Below are positions 24,069-36,423 of a stretch of DNA of 64,000 bases, piece by piece. How positions within the stretch are numbered: the first letter of the stretch is position 1; each line of letters starts with the position of its first letter. The notes below the pieces were generated by a model, which was not told the DNA's origin, did not search any database, and saw nothing but the letters and a program-made list of their open reading frames with translations. The DNA is from Clarireedia homoeocarpa (taxonomy: Eukaryota > Ascomycota > Leotiomycetes > Helotiales > Rutstroemiaceae), in the NCBI GenBank assembly GCA_001465935.1, contig LNKV01000067.1, positions 23,854 to 87,853 on the forward strand, read 5' to 3'. The position numbers were made by a program, and so were the translations under genes.

Positions 24069-27000
24069 TCAAGCTTTTGAGGGTTTGTCCGATCCACCAC
24101 TTACTTCTTGTACTTGATCCGTAGATTTAAAGTCGTTTTCCGGCGTTATATTAATTAGCCCATCGTGTTGGGCACGATCGTGGTTAGCTTCCTTTGCTGC
24201 TGCTGCAAGAGTCACCGTCTTCTGTTGAGGGGTAACATCGTTGATAATATTGGCGTCTTTCTTGGCAGCGCTCTTTAATTTCGATTCGTCTTCCTCCAAA
24301 GGTTTGACGAAAATCTGTTTTGCCCATAAATCTGCGTATTTACCTTTGGCGTGGAAGAGCTCATCGTGTGACCCTTGCTCTACAATCTGACCATCCATAA
24401 CTACAACAATATGGTCCGCATTCATAACAGTTGAGAGTCGATGCCTGCGGTTGATTAATACATACTTTCTTTCGCAGAGGGAGGAAGGTTCGATTTGGTT
24501 CACTTACGCAACCACAAAAGTCGTTCGACCTTTGCATAGAGCCTGGAAACCTTGTTGAATCAACTGCTCAGTTTCGGTATCTACTGCACTGGTAGCCTCA
24601 TCAAGGAGTATAATGGTTGGCTGCTTGAGCATGGCGCGGGCAATGGCAATACGTTGCTTCTCTCCACCGGACAGTTTCCTAGACTATTGTTAGGGAAATT
24701 CTCACGAAAATAGAATCCGACGAAACTTACACTCCTCGGTCTCCAACTTTAGACTTGTAACCTAGGAATTCGAGTCAGTATAGCATTATGAGCTATGAGC
24801 ACCTGTACATACCATCTGGGAACTTCATGATTTTGTCGTGAACAGCAGCTGCTTTACATGCTTCAAAGACCTCATCTTCGGTAGCATCCAATCTCGCGTA
24901 TTTCAAATTGTTCATGATAGTATCATTGAACATCATCGGGTCCTGAGGAACAACTCCAATGTGACTGCGTAGGCTGTGGGTTTCATGTTAAATGCATTCT
25001 ACCGCTGGATGAGGGCCGATTGTGTTACCTGTGCATTGTAACTTCTCGAATATCTTGTCCATCAATCTTAATGCTGCCCGATTTGATGTCATAGAACCGA
25101 TCCATCAATTTTAAGATGGTTGATTTTCCACCACCAGTTTCTCCAACGAATGCAATGCTTTTCCCCCCGGATGCACAAAAACTGACGTCCTTCAAAGTCG
25201 GTTTTCTCTCGTCATACGCAAAACAAACACCATCAAACTCAATTTGACCCTCAGTTACCTGGAGTTCTTTTGCACCTGGGGCATCTTTTATGGTTGGCTC
25301 GGTCTTCAGGACCTCAAGAAGACGTTCCGCTTCCATCAAGCTATAGGAAATTTGTTTGTATGCGTTACTGAAAAACACCAATGGGCCTGTAATACGTTAT
25401 TATCGCAGGAATGGATTGGCTTTGGAGAATATGCTCACTCTGCAGCTGGCCCCAGAACATCAATAAAGTAGTGAAACTTCCGACAGATTGACCTTCGTAC
25501 ACCACTTGCCAAGCTCCAAGACAGAGAACTCCTGTCAACCCACAGGTGAGAACAAATCCTTGAGCTAGACTAGTGAGTCGGAGAAATACGTCATAACTTT
25601 TCGTAGATTTCAAGTAATCGGAGACGGCTATATGCTGGTTAGCTGATGTAACAAAGGTTGGAGGTACAGAGGGTCGCACCTGTAGAATAGCGGCTGGCTT
25701 CGTAGTCAATCCTGTTGAATAACTATTATCATTTAGCGTAAATGCCTTGGGCCTAAGAAAGGGGATACTAACGCTAGCAGTTGTCCAACCATCTAAAGAT
25801 TCTTGTCCGGTTGTCCACTCTTTCCTGCTAGTAGTAATAAGATCACGACGATGATCGGCTCTCATAGCTATCAGCTTCGCGGTAACATAGAGGTAAGTGG
25901 TTGATGTAACTGCTAGGACCAGAAACATATAAGGCCCGTAAGCACCAAAATAAGCAAAAGCAATTGCTAGATCGATGAACATCGGAACGATCTCAAAACA
26001 TGCCATCTCGAGAAGTTCTCTGACAGATCTTCCTCCATGCACAGCTTGAAACACTTCCGACGAGGATTTTGCATCGTGGAAATCCGAGGATAGGCTCATT
26101 ACATGAGCATGGGACTTAGCACTGAGCGTGTGGTAAGCATACTGCTCTAACGGCATCCAGAGCCATTTTCTAACGGTGCTGAGACAGGCTCCGCCGGTTA
26201 TAAAACGTAGAGCAGAGTAGAGTAAGATGGATATCCAGAAATTGTGGCTATGATCTAAATTTATGGTCAGAATGACTGCATACATTGTGAGGCAACTACT
26301 TACCTCCTTGAGTATATGTGATTAAGCTCTCAACCATTCGGCCAAATTGAATTGGAACAAGTGCGTTCAGAACATTCGAAGCAAGTAAGGTCAGAGCAAC
26401 AAGCACAGCTCGTAGTTGAAGCCATATGTTATTCGTCGGCCAAAGATATGGAATAAAGATCTACAAGGAAAGATTAGCAACTGTATGTTTCGGGTTCCAT
26501 CGCGCGAACACACCGAAAATCCTTTGGCATATGTCCACCAACTACCATCCTGTTGTAATCTCTTTGCAATCGCTTCTTTGGATTTGCGTATCTCTTCTAA
26601 CCAAGAATCTTCGGATGCAACGCTAGCAGTATCTGAATCATCTTCTTCATCCTCAGCAGAAGCTTCACCAGTTGTCCCGTATCCATTTCCGTTGACGGTG
26701 GAAGTTTCGGAGCTGGGTGTTGTTGAGTCCGACCTTTTAGGTAGCAGAGATTGGCGCTCAGCATCACCAGTATCATATTCTTTGTTGTCATTGCGCAAGA
26801 AGAAGTAGATGCCAGGCAGAACGACGAGATTGACAATTCTCAGGACTTGAATGACAATGAAGACGTAGTCGAAAGGGGAATTTGTGGCAGGACGGAACAG
26901 ATTTGGTAGGATGATCAAAGTGAGTTCCACTACGAGACCGATAAACCATGTACCATAGTAAGGGTACCAGACGGGAAATGGGGTATCCGATAAGGCCAGG

Positions 27001-27580
27001 ATTTCTACCAAGAATGCTAGGACGGAGGATATTAAGTAGACCTGGCATCGATCAGTCCCACAGAATGAAAACTGAGCAACTTCGGCCGGCGGCGGCAGCG
27101 ATTGCTTATTTGTGCATCAACCAAGATTACTTACCACACGATCTTGCCCCGGATACCAACCATCTACCACAGCCTTGACTATGACGGTCACAATCTCTGC
27201 AATCTAAAATCGGGGTTTTAGCGACGGTGGTCTAAAGGTGAGTCGCGAGTCTCCTGCCAAGAACGAGTCAACTGTTTGGGAAATCTTACATATGTTCCAG
27301 CAAGGGTGATTATCAAACACATAATAACGCCGCGACGGACATGTTGATCCTTAACTCGTCGAGCTTGAGTTTGGAGATTGCAGACGGTGAGTGTGAGGGA
27401 AACGATGAAGTAAAGGAAGACGAGGGTCGGATAGGCATATCGAATAAGTTCGGTGATCATCCCGAGCTGTTGGCACATTAGAAAATTGAGATAAAAAGGT
27501 TCCTATGGTCTGGGGCTTACTCTGCGAGGAGGATTTGGAGTGAGCAGTACCTCAATAGCGCTCGATGAAGTTGGCACCAT
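24069..27580 (-). CDS. HMT1-like half ABC transporter (ABCB6/heavy-metal tolerance type)
   Basis: Thirteen exons give 933 residues: complement(join(24069..24444, 24508..24678, 24731..24761, 24813..24973, 25029..25386, 25439..25627, 25680..25722, 25773..26254, 26304..26460, 26514..27041, 27135..27203, 27290..27466, 27521..27580)). An N-terminal extension with about five membrane helices precedes a six-helix ABC membrane domain and one nucleotide-binding domain. Visible motifs are Walker A GETGGGKST, signature LSGGEKQR, Walker B IILLDEATS and the H-loop VAHRLS. This layout is that of vacuolar or mitochondrial ABCB6/HMT1 transporters, which move metal- or glutathione-linked substrates. Two exons are very small (31 and 43 nt). 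The start at 27580 (MVPTSSSAIEVLL) is the only one leading into the spliced N-terminus. Confidence 0.9.
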
Positions 27581-27962
27581 CTTCTCGATGGAGATTCTGC
27601 GCCCACCGTTGACACTGGGTGGTTGTTGTTGGATCAGCAAAAGCTCAGCAATGCTTGGGTGTTGAAGGAGAGACGCGCTGTCCTTGGCTCTTGCACATGC
27701 ATGCGGCAAATGTTTCCAAGGTAGTTGAAGGTTCGAAGGACCCCAAAGACACGAGTTCAAAGAGCAAGCGCTAGGAGGCGACAGAGGCGACAGAGGAAAA
27801 AGAGGAAAAAGAGGAAAAAGAGATGGGAAGGTGGAAATGGAATGAATGATGGGGATGGAGGAGTTGACTAGACACAAGGCACAAGGCACAAGGTATAACT
27901 CATCTAGGTTGGGTTGGGGTTGGGTATCCATATCAAAACCAAAAGCCCAAGATGGAAACAAC

Positions 27963-28103
27963 ATGGGAATAAGAAATCTTTGGTGAGTACAGATTCGAGG
28001 AGAAACTGCTGCTCGTCTGCTCGTACTACTTATGGGAATAAGAAATGGACACCTTAGTGAATACAGATTCGAGGAGGAACTGCTGCTCGTCTGCTCGTAC
28101 TAC
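27963..28103. repeat. imperfect tandem duplication of about 70 bp
   Basis: Copy one (27963-28029) and copy two (28032-28103) both begin ATGGGAATAAGAAAT and end CTGCTCGTCTGCTCGTACTAC. They differ by a small insertion and a few substitutions, so the duplication is fairly recent. Confidence 0.9.
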
Positions 28104-28163
28104 ATGGGTAGCCGATTCACTTCTCACGTCTTCTCTAGAGATCATACTGCAGTAGCATCTACT

Positions 28164-28295
28164 CCTGCATTGTGCATTGTGCATTTTGCATTTTGCATTT
28201 TGCATTTATCATTTTGTATTGGGCATTTTGTACGAGGAGGCGAGCTCTCCCCCCTCTCCCCCTCTCCCCCTCTCCCCCTCCCCCCCTCTCTTTAT
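28164..28295. repeat. GCATTTT and CCCCCTCTC low-complexity runs
   Basis: Repeated GCATTGT/GCATTTT heptamers are followed by a pyrimidine tract of CCCCCTCT units. These simple repeats create spurious open frames on both strands. Confidence 0.85.
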
Positions 28296-29068
28296 TCTCC
28301 CCGTGGGGTGACTTTAATACGACTTCATTCTTCGACTGCGCACATACAGACAGCCCGCGGTTGCAATGACGCCAACAAGAATTATTGCCCTCTGCAGTAG
28401 AGAGAGTAACACATTGGCTCATCCCCGTGTCATGTCGCCGGCCGAGAATGTCATAAAAGGGAGGCAAAGAGGGCGAAGCGAGGGCATGAACTGTACGGTG
28501 GAAGGGAACGAGATTGGCTGGCATGGAGGTACTGGATATTAACATTACTCACCTTGGCCACCAAAAGCCTTCATACACAGGCACTTTTGGTTATGTATCG
28601 TCAAGTTTTTACCGGCAGGATGTCGTAAGATATACCCAGCAATCCCTCCCGTTCTCGGGTTGCACAATACTGTAGTGATCGGCACTCGTGCAACTCCCGC
28701 AAACAGAATCCCGGTGATATCGCTACTCGTTCAACACAAGCTTCTCGGGGGTCTTCGGTATTATGTGGCGACGACGTATCCGTGGAAGACCAAGAGTGGG
28801 CTGGCGATTGGGGGATGGGGGAAAAGGCTGTTTATATATTGCATTCGGAGGTTCATGGCCCAATGTAAGGCATGCTGATGTATCTTACATGCCGGATGAC
28901 ATGACTGACTTCGTGACTATATATAAGGTTATGTATGGGAGTATGGAGCATGGAGCATGGACAATGGACCATGGAGCGTGGATGTCCGGCAAACGAGGCA
29001 GGGGGTTTTCTTTTCGCGAAGAGCATTTACGAAGTACCTTCGTACAGTATGTCAAACGAAGAAGCTTC

Positions 29069-29111
29069 TTGCTCCGGCTTTTGCTCCGGCTTTTGCTCCG
29101 GCTTTTGCTCC
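29069..29111. repeat. 12-bp tandem repeat TTGCTCCGGCTT
   Basis: About 3.6 perfect copies of a 12-bp unit in the gene-poor interval. Confidence 0.95.
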
Positions 29112-31254
29112 ATCGAGAGTCATATCCCACTCCCTCAGCTGGGCCAGGACTAGATGGGTCTGTAGGCTTCCAATAAATATTCAATCGAATTTTTGCATTA
29201 CTTTTTGCCTCCATACGCGCGTGTGTGGAGGGGGTGGTGGTAAGCGGCCAAAGGGGTCATCGATAGTATTAGAGCATAAGCAAGGTAAGGTCGGTTATGC
29301 ATGTGCCATTTACTGTGCCAGGTCATCATGGGTAATTGTGAGCGCATCGAGGCTGGCGGCTGCCTCTTCTTTTCTCTTGGTATCCCTTGTTGCCCTTAGC
29401 GCTGAGCAAAGAAAGCGTAGAGCATGGCATGGGCAGCAGTCGTGTCTAGGAGCTTGCTAGCTAGACCCGAGGAGGCGTTCGTCTAAGCCCTGTTGCCACT
29501 CTGCGAAGTACAGTGGCTGCGTCTTGAGTCTTGAGTCTTGGGTCTTGGGTCATTAGTGCAGCTGAAAGGAAGAAGGAATGCGACTCGAGTTTTTATGGCA
29601 ACTATTAGGACCATGGACTGTGGACTACCAAGTATGGTGTATAGCGAAATGGGGTCGAGTAGTACGATTTGTTTCTTACAAGTAGCACGATGGATGTATT
29701 ATGCATTATCGAGAATTGTGGCTAGAACTATAGGGTGGCTCACCTACAGATTGGCTCACACCTCGAATTTTTCCCAGTCTTCATTCGGTACAGTAGAACT
29801 AGTTCTAGCTGTTTTTCTTTTCATCCCTTGCGTCGCTTACCATTTTACCTACGACTTCATATGGAAGTACTCTTCGCAGCCTGTGCAGCATTGGGAGGGG
29901 AGGCGTATTGGCGCAAGGCGAATTGCTCTTTTGAAGCCGTGGCACTCGCAAAATCTCATCGCATGATGACGCGGATTCGCAACCGTTGAGGTTGACCGCA
30001 TCCCATAACATCTCATCCATCATTTCATACCTATCCATGATTTCGCTCTTCTCTCACCCCCTTCCCCTCCACCGCCACCTTCACCGCCAGCGTTTAGTTA
30101 GCTCTGTACAACCACAACTCCCCGCCGAATCAATCTTTCGCATAGTTCTACTGTAGCTGCCGTGGTCCCAAATACCATGCGCGTGGTGCATCTAAAGTTA
30201 GAATGCAGCCCACTATATACCTGCAGAACAGACGACCGGATGAGTTCCCACTTGATGTGCCCACAGATCATCATTCTTTTTGCTAAAAACAAAACTGCCG
30301 CATGCCCTGCTCTTAGACCTTCGTACAGTAGCATCATTAGCCTCAGGATCACCGCGAGGGCCCCACAGAAGGATGAATTCTAACACGTCTGACTTGTCGT
30401 ATCGCTGGCAGTTCAGACAAGCGTTGACTCATCTTTAGACGACTATTACTCCTCACCGAAACGCGCGCGGCATTGTGGAGCCGCCTCCACATATTCGAGT
30501 GTTTTGAGAGTATGATACCACACAGCATCTCTATACAGTACACAACACGTTTCTCTACGAAGTACAACAACCATAATACATAGTGTCTGCGATTGCTTAT
30601 GCACATTCCTACATGGGAACTAGTAGTCTCAGCCAATGACCAGGACTGTGGAAGCGTGAATGCCCCCTCGTTGGTTACCAACAATGGCTGCGATGACTTC
30701 ATTTGCACGCATCCAGACTCACTATCCCGCGCAGAACCGGTATCATACCCTGCTGGTCCCTTTTCTGACTGATCAGTTTATTCCAATGGCAATCATTGGT
30801 ATCGGCAGTTAACCTTGAATGTGTTCTGCACGTTCGGCATCAAGGGCAGCTCAGCTGCTCCCCCTTCCTTGCTTCCTTCTCTATATCTTATGGTATATTC
30901 GCAGGGAAAATGATTGCTAATCGTAGCATCGACACCAACGTTTACGCTTGAATATCCCCGTACTTGCATGAACTATAAAATGCCATAAAGTTAATTTGGC
31001 TGGCAACAGTCTCTGTAGGCCATTCTGAAGTCGCCGATTAACAATTTTATTACATGCCATTTCCTATTATCAGAAACCCTCTTAGCGAATGAAAAACGAC
31101 AACTATTTCCTAGACGCGCGATACCATCAGATAATTCCAACCTAAATATTCTCAGCTGAACAGAGAGTTCAAGGAAAGATACCCCACTAACAACTCTTGA
31201 CACAAGAACAAGGAAATGAGTACGGAATAGGCATCCCCTAGAGAAATTCCGTCT

Positions 31255-33156
31255 TCACAGGCCCGACCCGTTGCTACCAAAGCCACACTTGGAATCAAAC
31301 ACATATGCCTCTCCTATTCCGCTTCCCTGCCAGTCTGCGAAACTTTGCTTGTTGAATCCTGGCGTGCCAACGCCTCCATCTGCTTGCATGGACGGGACGA
31401 AAAGCTGGTTGTGGTGTCTCGGATTGCTGCTCAAAGCAGCCATTCCGAACAGTGTGTTTTGGGAGAAGCGCAGAGGAGATGCTGGTCGGCTCCGCGAAAT
31501 TGTATTGGCTCCTGCAAGCTGGTTGTTTACGCTCGGCACGTGAAACGAGCTGGTGTGGGAGCTGTATTTCAGAGCGGGAGACCCAGACCTGCTGCTGGTA
31601 GGTGCAAACCCTGTGTTCATTGGGCGAAAAGCTATTGAGCCTGGGGTGAATGGTCTTGCTTTTGTGATGGTCACGGGGTTTGATTTACTTAGAGTATTTC
31701 GAGGAGAACCGTATCTTTGCGTGGCTTGATCTTCAACATACACCGTACTAGACACCGTTGTGGGTTGAGTTGGCCGAGTTTGATAGTAAGAGCTAGCAAA
31801 GTTCGACTTGTTCGGCTTTGGCTCTATCAGTAGCGGCACACTGGCATATTTTGCTGGTACAAAGACTGCTTTCCTTTTAGCTAACATCAACTTTGCGGCC
31901 GGAAGTTTACCTTTTCTACTCGCCACTGGAAAATAGACCTCGTCGTCATCTAAGTCGAAAGATCTGGCTGCTTCAAACTCTTTTCGATAACGAGCGATTT
32001 TTGCCATTTCCTTCTCGCTAATCTTTTCGGTAACTAATTCCTCTTTCACTTCATGTATCAATTCTGCTACCATCACCTGTTCATCCAACCCCAACGTTTC
32101 TCCTTCAACATAATCTCGATGCTCAACTTCTGGCTTTGGCACGAAGTATATGTGGTCGAAGTTATGTAGCTTATGCATCTCGGGATTGCCTCCAAGCTTT
32201 TGGTAGTAGGTCCACCCTTTTGTCTTCCCTTTGCCCTCAAACTCGCTCTCTACAGCTACATCCTCATCCTCGGCTGATTTCTCATTGACTGAATCTCCGC
32301 CAAATCTAAATGCACCACTGTCCGCAGTTTTCTGCCCGAATGAGATCCTACGCGGCAACTTACCACTCAAGTCTCGTCTCCCTCTGTGATATTCAATCGT
32401 CGCACCTTTGAAGATATGCCCGCCTTCCATGGGATCATCCGGTCTGCAACTCACAGTCCGAACCTTCAAGATTGGCAGAACAGTACTTGCTGCACTCAAC
32501 ATAAAAGCACGATAATGGTTCCAGTAATTATCCACCGGCCCACCACACTCCCACGAAACCCACTCCGCTGACGCCACCAAAAGTTTCGTATCATTAACCT
32601 CACCCTTGAGCGGCGGAAAAAACACATCCATAGACGTGGTACCCGAGCGAATCTCCACCGTCTTCACCAACAACCTCCCCCTATTCCGATGCGCCGGCTC
32701 GCTCTGTCGCTTGTCAACCTTCGCCTGCAGCAGCTTAATCAACGCCTTCAAGTCCAAATGCGGCGTGATCTGTGCCTTGTGGCAGCTCGGCGCGCCGCCT
32801 TTGGTGTCGTAGATCACGACATCGATGATGCGTCGCCCGAGTAGGCCGTAGGCGCGGATGCTTTCGGAAAACATCTCCTGCAGTGCGCTGGTCGCTTCTT
32901 CGAGGCTGAAGATGATGGGGGTGCGTGTGGCGGGGTCGAGAACGGAGGGGTGCGGGAGGATGCGCTCGGCGGGAGTTAGGAGGCAGGGGGAGGGGGAGGG
33001 GGAGGAGATGGTAGCGGTCGTGACGCTGGTGGAGGGGGCGCGGAGAATGGGGTCGAGCATGTTGTTTGGTGGGTGGGAGAAGTGTGTGATTTGGGATTCT
33101 GGTTCTTGTTGTCCTTGCTGATTGAGTATTTGGAAATAATTCAGATGATCGTCCAT
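31255..33156 (-). CDS. uncharacterised 633-residue fungal protein
   Basis: A single uninterrupted frame of 633 residues, starting MDDHLNYFQILNQQG. I do not recognise a named domain. The first about 300 residues look folded: a helix-rich part (LEEATSALQEMFSESIRAYG), then strand-like segments (RRIIDVVIYDTKG, GRLLVKTVEIRSG, ASAEWVSWECGGPVDNYW). The middle is charged, with a long helix around ELIHEVKEELVTEKISEKEM. The last about 200 residues are Ser/Pro-rich with repeated RSGSPALKYSS and RPASPLRFSQ type segments that could be proline-directed phosphosites. The absence of introns and a frame this long at normal codon use make it a real gene. Confidence 0.8.
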   Translation of the reverse strand: MDDHLNYFQILNQQGQQEPESQITHFSHPPNNMLDPILRAPSTSVTTATISSPSPSPCLLTPAERILPHPSVLDPATRTPIIFSLEEATSALQEMFSESIRAYGLLGRRIIDVVIYDTKGGAPSCHKAQITPHLDLKALIKLLQAKVDKRQSEPAHRNRGRLLVKTVEIRSGTTSMDVFFPPLKGEVNDTKLLVASAEWVSWECGGPVDNYWNHYRAFMLSAASTVLPILKVRTVSCRPDDPMEGGHIFKGATIEYHRGRRDLSGKLPRRISFGQKTADSGAFRFGGDSVNEKSAEDEDVAVESEFEGKGKTKGWTYYQKLGGNPEMHKLHNFDHIYFVPKPEVEHRDYVEGETLGLDEQVMVAELIHEVKEELVTEKISEKEMAKIARYRKEFEAARSFDLDDDEVYFPVASRKGKLPAAKLMLAKRKAVFVPAKYASVPLLIEPKPNKSNFASSYYQTRPTQPTTVSSTVYVEDQATQRYGSPRNTLSKSNPVTITKARPFTPGSIAFRPMNTGFAPTSSRSGSPALKYSSHTSSFHVPSVNNQLAGANTISRSRPASPLRFSQNTLFGMAALSSNPRHHNQLFVPSMQADGGVGTPGFNKQSFADWQGSGIGEAYVFDSKCGFGSNGSGL

Positions 33157-36100
33157 GATAGGTATCTAGTTCACAATTGCTGTGAAGGAAGAAGAGCCTT
33201 CTTGCTTGGTTGTTTGAGCGAATTGGACGATAGAACCTACAAGGAGAGAGCTGAATGAAAGGGGAAAAAAAAGGAAAGAAAGGTAAGGTAGAGAAAAATT
33301 CCAGGTAGAAGTTCAAGTTCTCTACCAAGATCGACACCAAAGAAAAAGAAAGACGCGCTTTTTCTCATATCAAGCCAGATGGAAAGTGAATAGAGAATCT
33401 TTTCCAAAGTGAGGCGACTGACTCGCCAGGAAACAGAGAAAAGGAAATTAGCAATTACCTTCTATTCATTCACTACGATGAGACAAGAGTTCTTTCAGAT
33501 GAATTATTACACATCACCTGATTTGTCTGTTATTCTTCGGTTTCAACATCAGAAAAGTTATGTCAACACGTGTTTGAATATCCATGTATGTATGTATGTA
33601 TCCACGAGTATAAGTCAAGCACTACGGGTCTCGGTGTCTCTTTTCTTTTCTTTTCCTGTTGCTGGAAGTAAGTAGTAAACATTGCCGGTAGGTAGGCGGG
33701 ATTGAAAAGCTGCGGACTCGAGAGACTTCATGCCAATGTCATTATGACTCAGTGTAAGTAGGCCGAAGCGGAACTGAGAGTACGTGCATCCCAAGAGCAA
33801 GCACGTGTAGAAGGAGAATCGAGATCCGGGGGGCTAGTCACTCAGTAAGTACTACACCATATAGGTAGGTCACAAAAGAGGTGGGGGGAAGCAGTCTGAT
33901 TCTTCTAAACAGAAGTGGGAGAGTCTCTTATACTAGAGCATATCCCCGGTGACTTAAGCTTGTGCAGAAAGGAGGGGGTGTATTACGACCAGCACTGCTG
34001 CTCAAAAACCCCCTCGGAAAGAACGTTCGCCAGCCGGAACTCATGGCTCGCATCGTCAAGGAGAGCGGGCAAAGGATGCGAGTTCGAGAACTTCGAAACG
34101 CGCGGTGGAGAGCAGCGATGAAGGGAAGCAACGGGCGGCTCTGAAGAAACCTAAAGCTTTCGATCCCGCGCAATTCTCTCGCATGACTCTAGCCGAGAAG
34201 GAGGAAGAGGAGGATAAGGCTAGCAGGATTGCGCGGTGGCGACCCAGCGAGTAGTGCCCAAACGTTTGTTTCAGGAAAGAACAGTGGTGTTTTCTTGCCC
34301 ATATCTGCAATCGAGCAGCATTATGGGACGTCAAGTACTGTTTGGATAAGGTTCAAGAGTGGCTGCGACTAGAAAGTGGAGTTGGGAGTTGGAAAATATT
34401 CGGGCAAATTTGACCAACAAGAAAATTGGAAATGGATATAAAAATATTGGAACTTGGCAGTAAATGAGACTTCTGAAAACAAAAACTTGCGTGACATAGT
34501 TAATTCATGTGAACAAATGTGAAGAAATGTGAATACTTTTCAACGCGGGGGAGACGCGGGCTCGGAGGATTAGCGCTTGTTACCAGTAACTTAAGCACCA
34601 TACATCTGGATTGGAATAAAGGGAGATCGATTACACTGAACACGCGTGAAGTTGAAACCCACGGGAGTTTGTTTGGTATATGCTGACCATCGAGGGTTGT
34701 GATTTGATGTTCTTGCGAAACAGTATTGCCATTTCTACTATCTTTTCTTGCCGTTGTCGTTGCTGACATGGCCTTGATTGTCATTATGTTTGATGTTTGA
34801 CAAGGAGGTTTTGTCTATTCTCGCAGTGCTACGGTCATTGAAAGGACGACGAAGCAAAAGAACATTGTAATTGAAAAATAAATGATGATGGAGTGAGACA
34901 CTGCTCTAATAATGAGATTCAAGTGAAGGAGACTATCTTGATTGTCGTCATGCTGCCTCCAGTCTCTAAAATTGTTATACCACTGGCATTCTCGTTTGTT
35001 GCTGTTAGATTAATTTCCTACTATTTCAACTTTTACTTGTTAGTATTCACTCGTATCCAAGGGGCCTTGTATATTACAAAGGCATATAGACGTCACAGAT
35101 GTATTAATGGTTCCATACACGCTCTTGGAACTCAACCACAGTGGAAATTCGGTTTGTTGCTCCGGAAAACACTTGTGGAGAGGCTTTTATATATGTTACA
35201 ATCAAGCTCTAGCGCACGCTACATGGAAAGCAACTATCTTAGCCGCCCCAAATTATGCTTCGTACACCTATTCACTGCTGGGATCTTTTTGATATGGCAT
35301 ATCATCCTACGAGGCTGTGGAACGTCTATAGTGAGTGCATTTAAGTCTTCGGTTCACTCATCTATCACATCCCTATCTTAGACTTCAGTCTCCATCATAA
35401 CTTCTTCGGTTCATTTGAGTCCTTGACTTGATGACATGGGTTTCGACTAATTTGATTTCTTCTCCTGCCACAAGTTTTGCCATAAGGTTAATATTACATG
35501 TCCAAATGTGATGTTCCTATTTTGGCTCCGATGGATCTCCAGTGCTTCACCGAGATTTCTAAGTTAATGATGAAGCCTTTGTATTTCAAGGAACCAAGCT
35601 GTGATGTTTTACCTACTGATAGCCATCCAGTTTCAACGTTCAAGTCCTCTATGCTTATTTTATTTCCCTATTAACGCTCATCGATACGAATTCTCGTGGC
35701 CGTGGTCCAGGTCGCGGGATTCCCGGATGCCTTTAACTTCCACCGCACAGCGCTTATGCCTAGCTACAATTACACGTTTTCACACTCTTTAGAAGTATTT
35801 CTCCCTAGGCTCCGACAAAGGTACCTGTTGGTTGATTTTTGGATTTCTCAATCTACCTGTAGGTTGCATATGGGTAAGTTGAGTAGGTTAAACCTTGTTC
35901 AACTCACCTAGACAGACAGGAGCTGCATAGTTCTTATGGGAGCCTATACAACCCTATAGACTGCCCAAATAGAAGGTCATAAGTCAAGTACGGGTAGCAT
36001 CTTCCAGTTGGGTACCCAAATAAATAGTGGATAAGTTGTTCAGAACATTCGACCGCAGTATAATTGATCTGGTAATATGACCTTCTTGTCGAGGCAATTT

Positions 36101-36423
36101 GATCGAGGCGCGATCATTGTTTTTCGGCCAGTATCCTATTTTGGATGCCTGTTGTGGCATCTTGCCAATTTAGGAGATAGAAAAGCACAGGTTCGAACAT
36201 TCCCTGCAGGCAGGAAATGTATAAATGATATCCAAGAGTACGTCAATATTGGCGAACACTATCATCACTCTATTGTGACTTCCTTGAAGTTCCTTCATCC
36301 TGCTCGTTAGAACATCAGATACAGAACGCTCTCCAGTCAGCAAAATTCCTACCAACGCCAATATCTTATCAACAGCCTGCACAATTTCACTCGTAAACTT
36401 TTCACACAATCTACAGAGACATC
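33157..36423. other. gene-poor interval with one coding-like fragment
   Basis: About 3.3 kb with no complete gene. Apart from the coding-like frame ending at 34254, the open frames are short and lack motifs. A TATG tetranucleotide run lies near 33585. Confidence 0.4.
33910..34254 (+). other. open frame without start codon, probable 3' exon or gene remnant
   Basis: This plus-strand frame is open from a TAA at 33907 to the TAG at 34252-34254. Its last about 85 codons read like real protein, with a basic Ser-rich part (TSKRAVESSDEGKQRAALKK) followed by an acidic helix (MTLAEKEEEEDKASRIARW). No ATG precedes it in frame. A plausible acceptor (GACCAG at 33987-33992) could join it to an upstream exon that I could not place. 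It may be a 3' exon or a remnant; I do not recognise the family. Confidence 0.35.

Larger units (their letters stand above)
27581..31254. other. long gene-poor interval with simple repeats
   Basis: About 3.7 kb without a supported gene. Open frames are short and follow low-complexity sequence. It contains a 67/72-bp tandem duplication, runs of GCATTTT, CCCCCTCTC runs and a 12-bp tandem repeat. A non-coding RNA cannot be excluded. Confidence 0.5.

Noticed and set aside
28032..29966. Several 100-170-codon frames in the gene-poor interval
   Set aside because: They follow simple repeats on both strands, lack splice partners and have no recognisable motif.
34893..35381. 162-codon plus-strand frame with hydrophobic parts
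   Set aside because: Composition is AT-driven, overlapping frames are equally open, and there is no motif or splice support.
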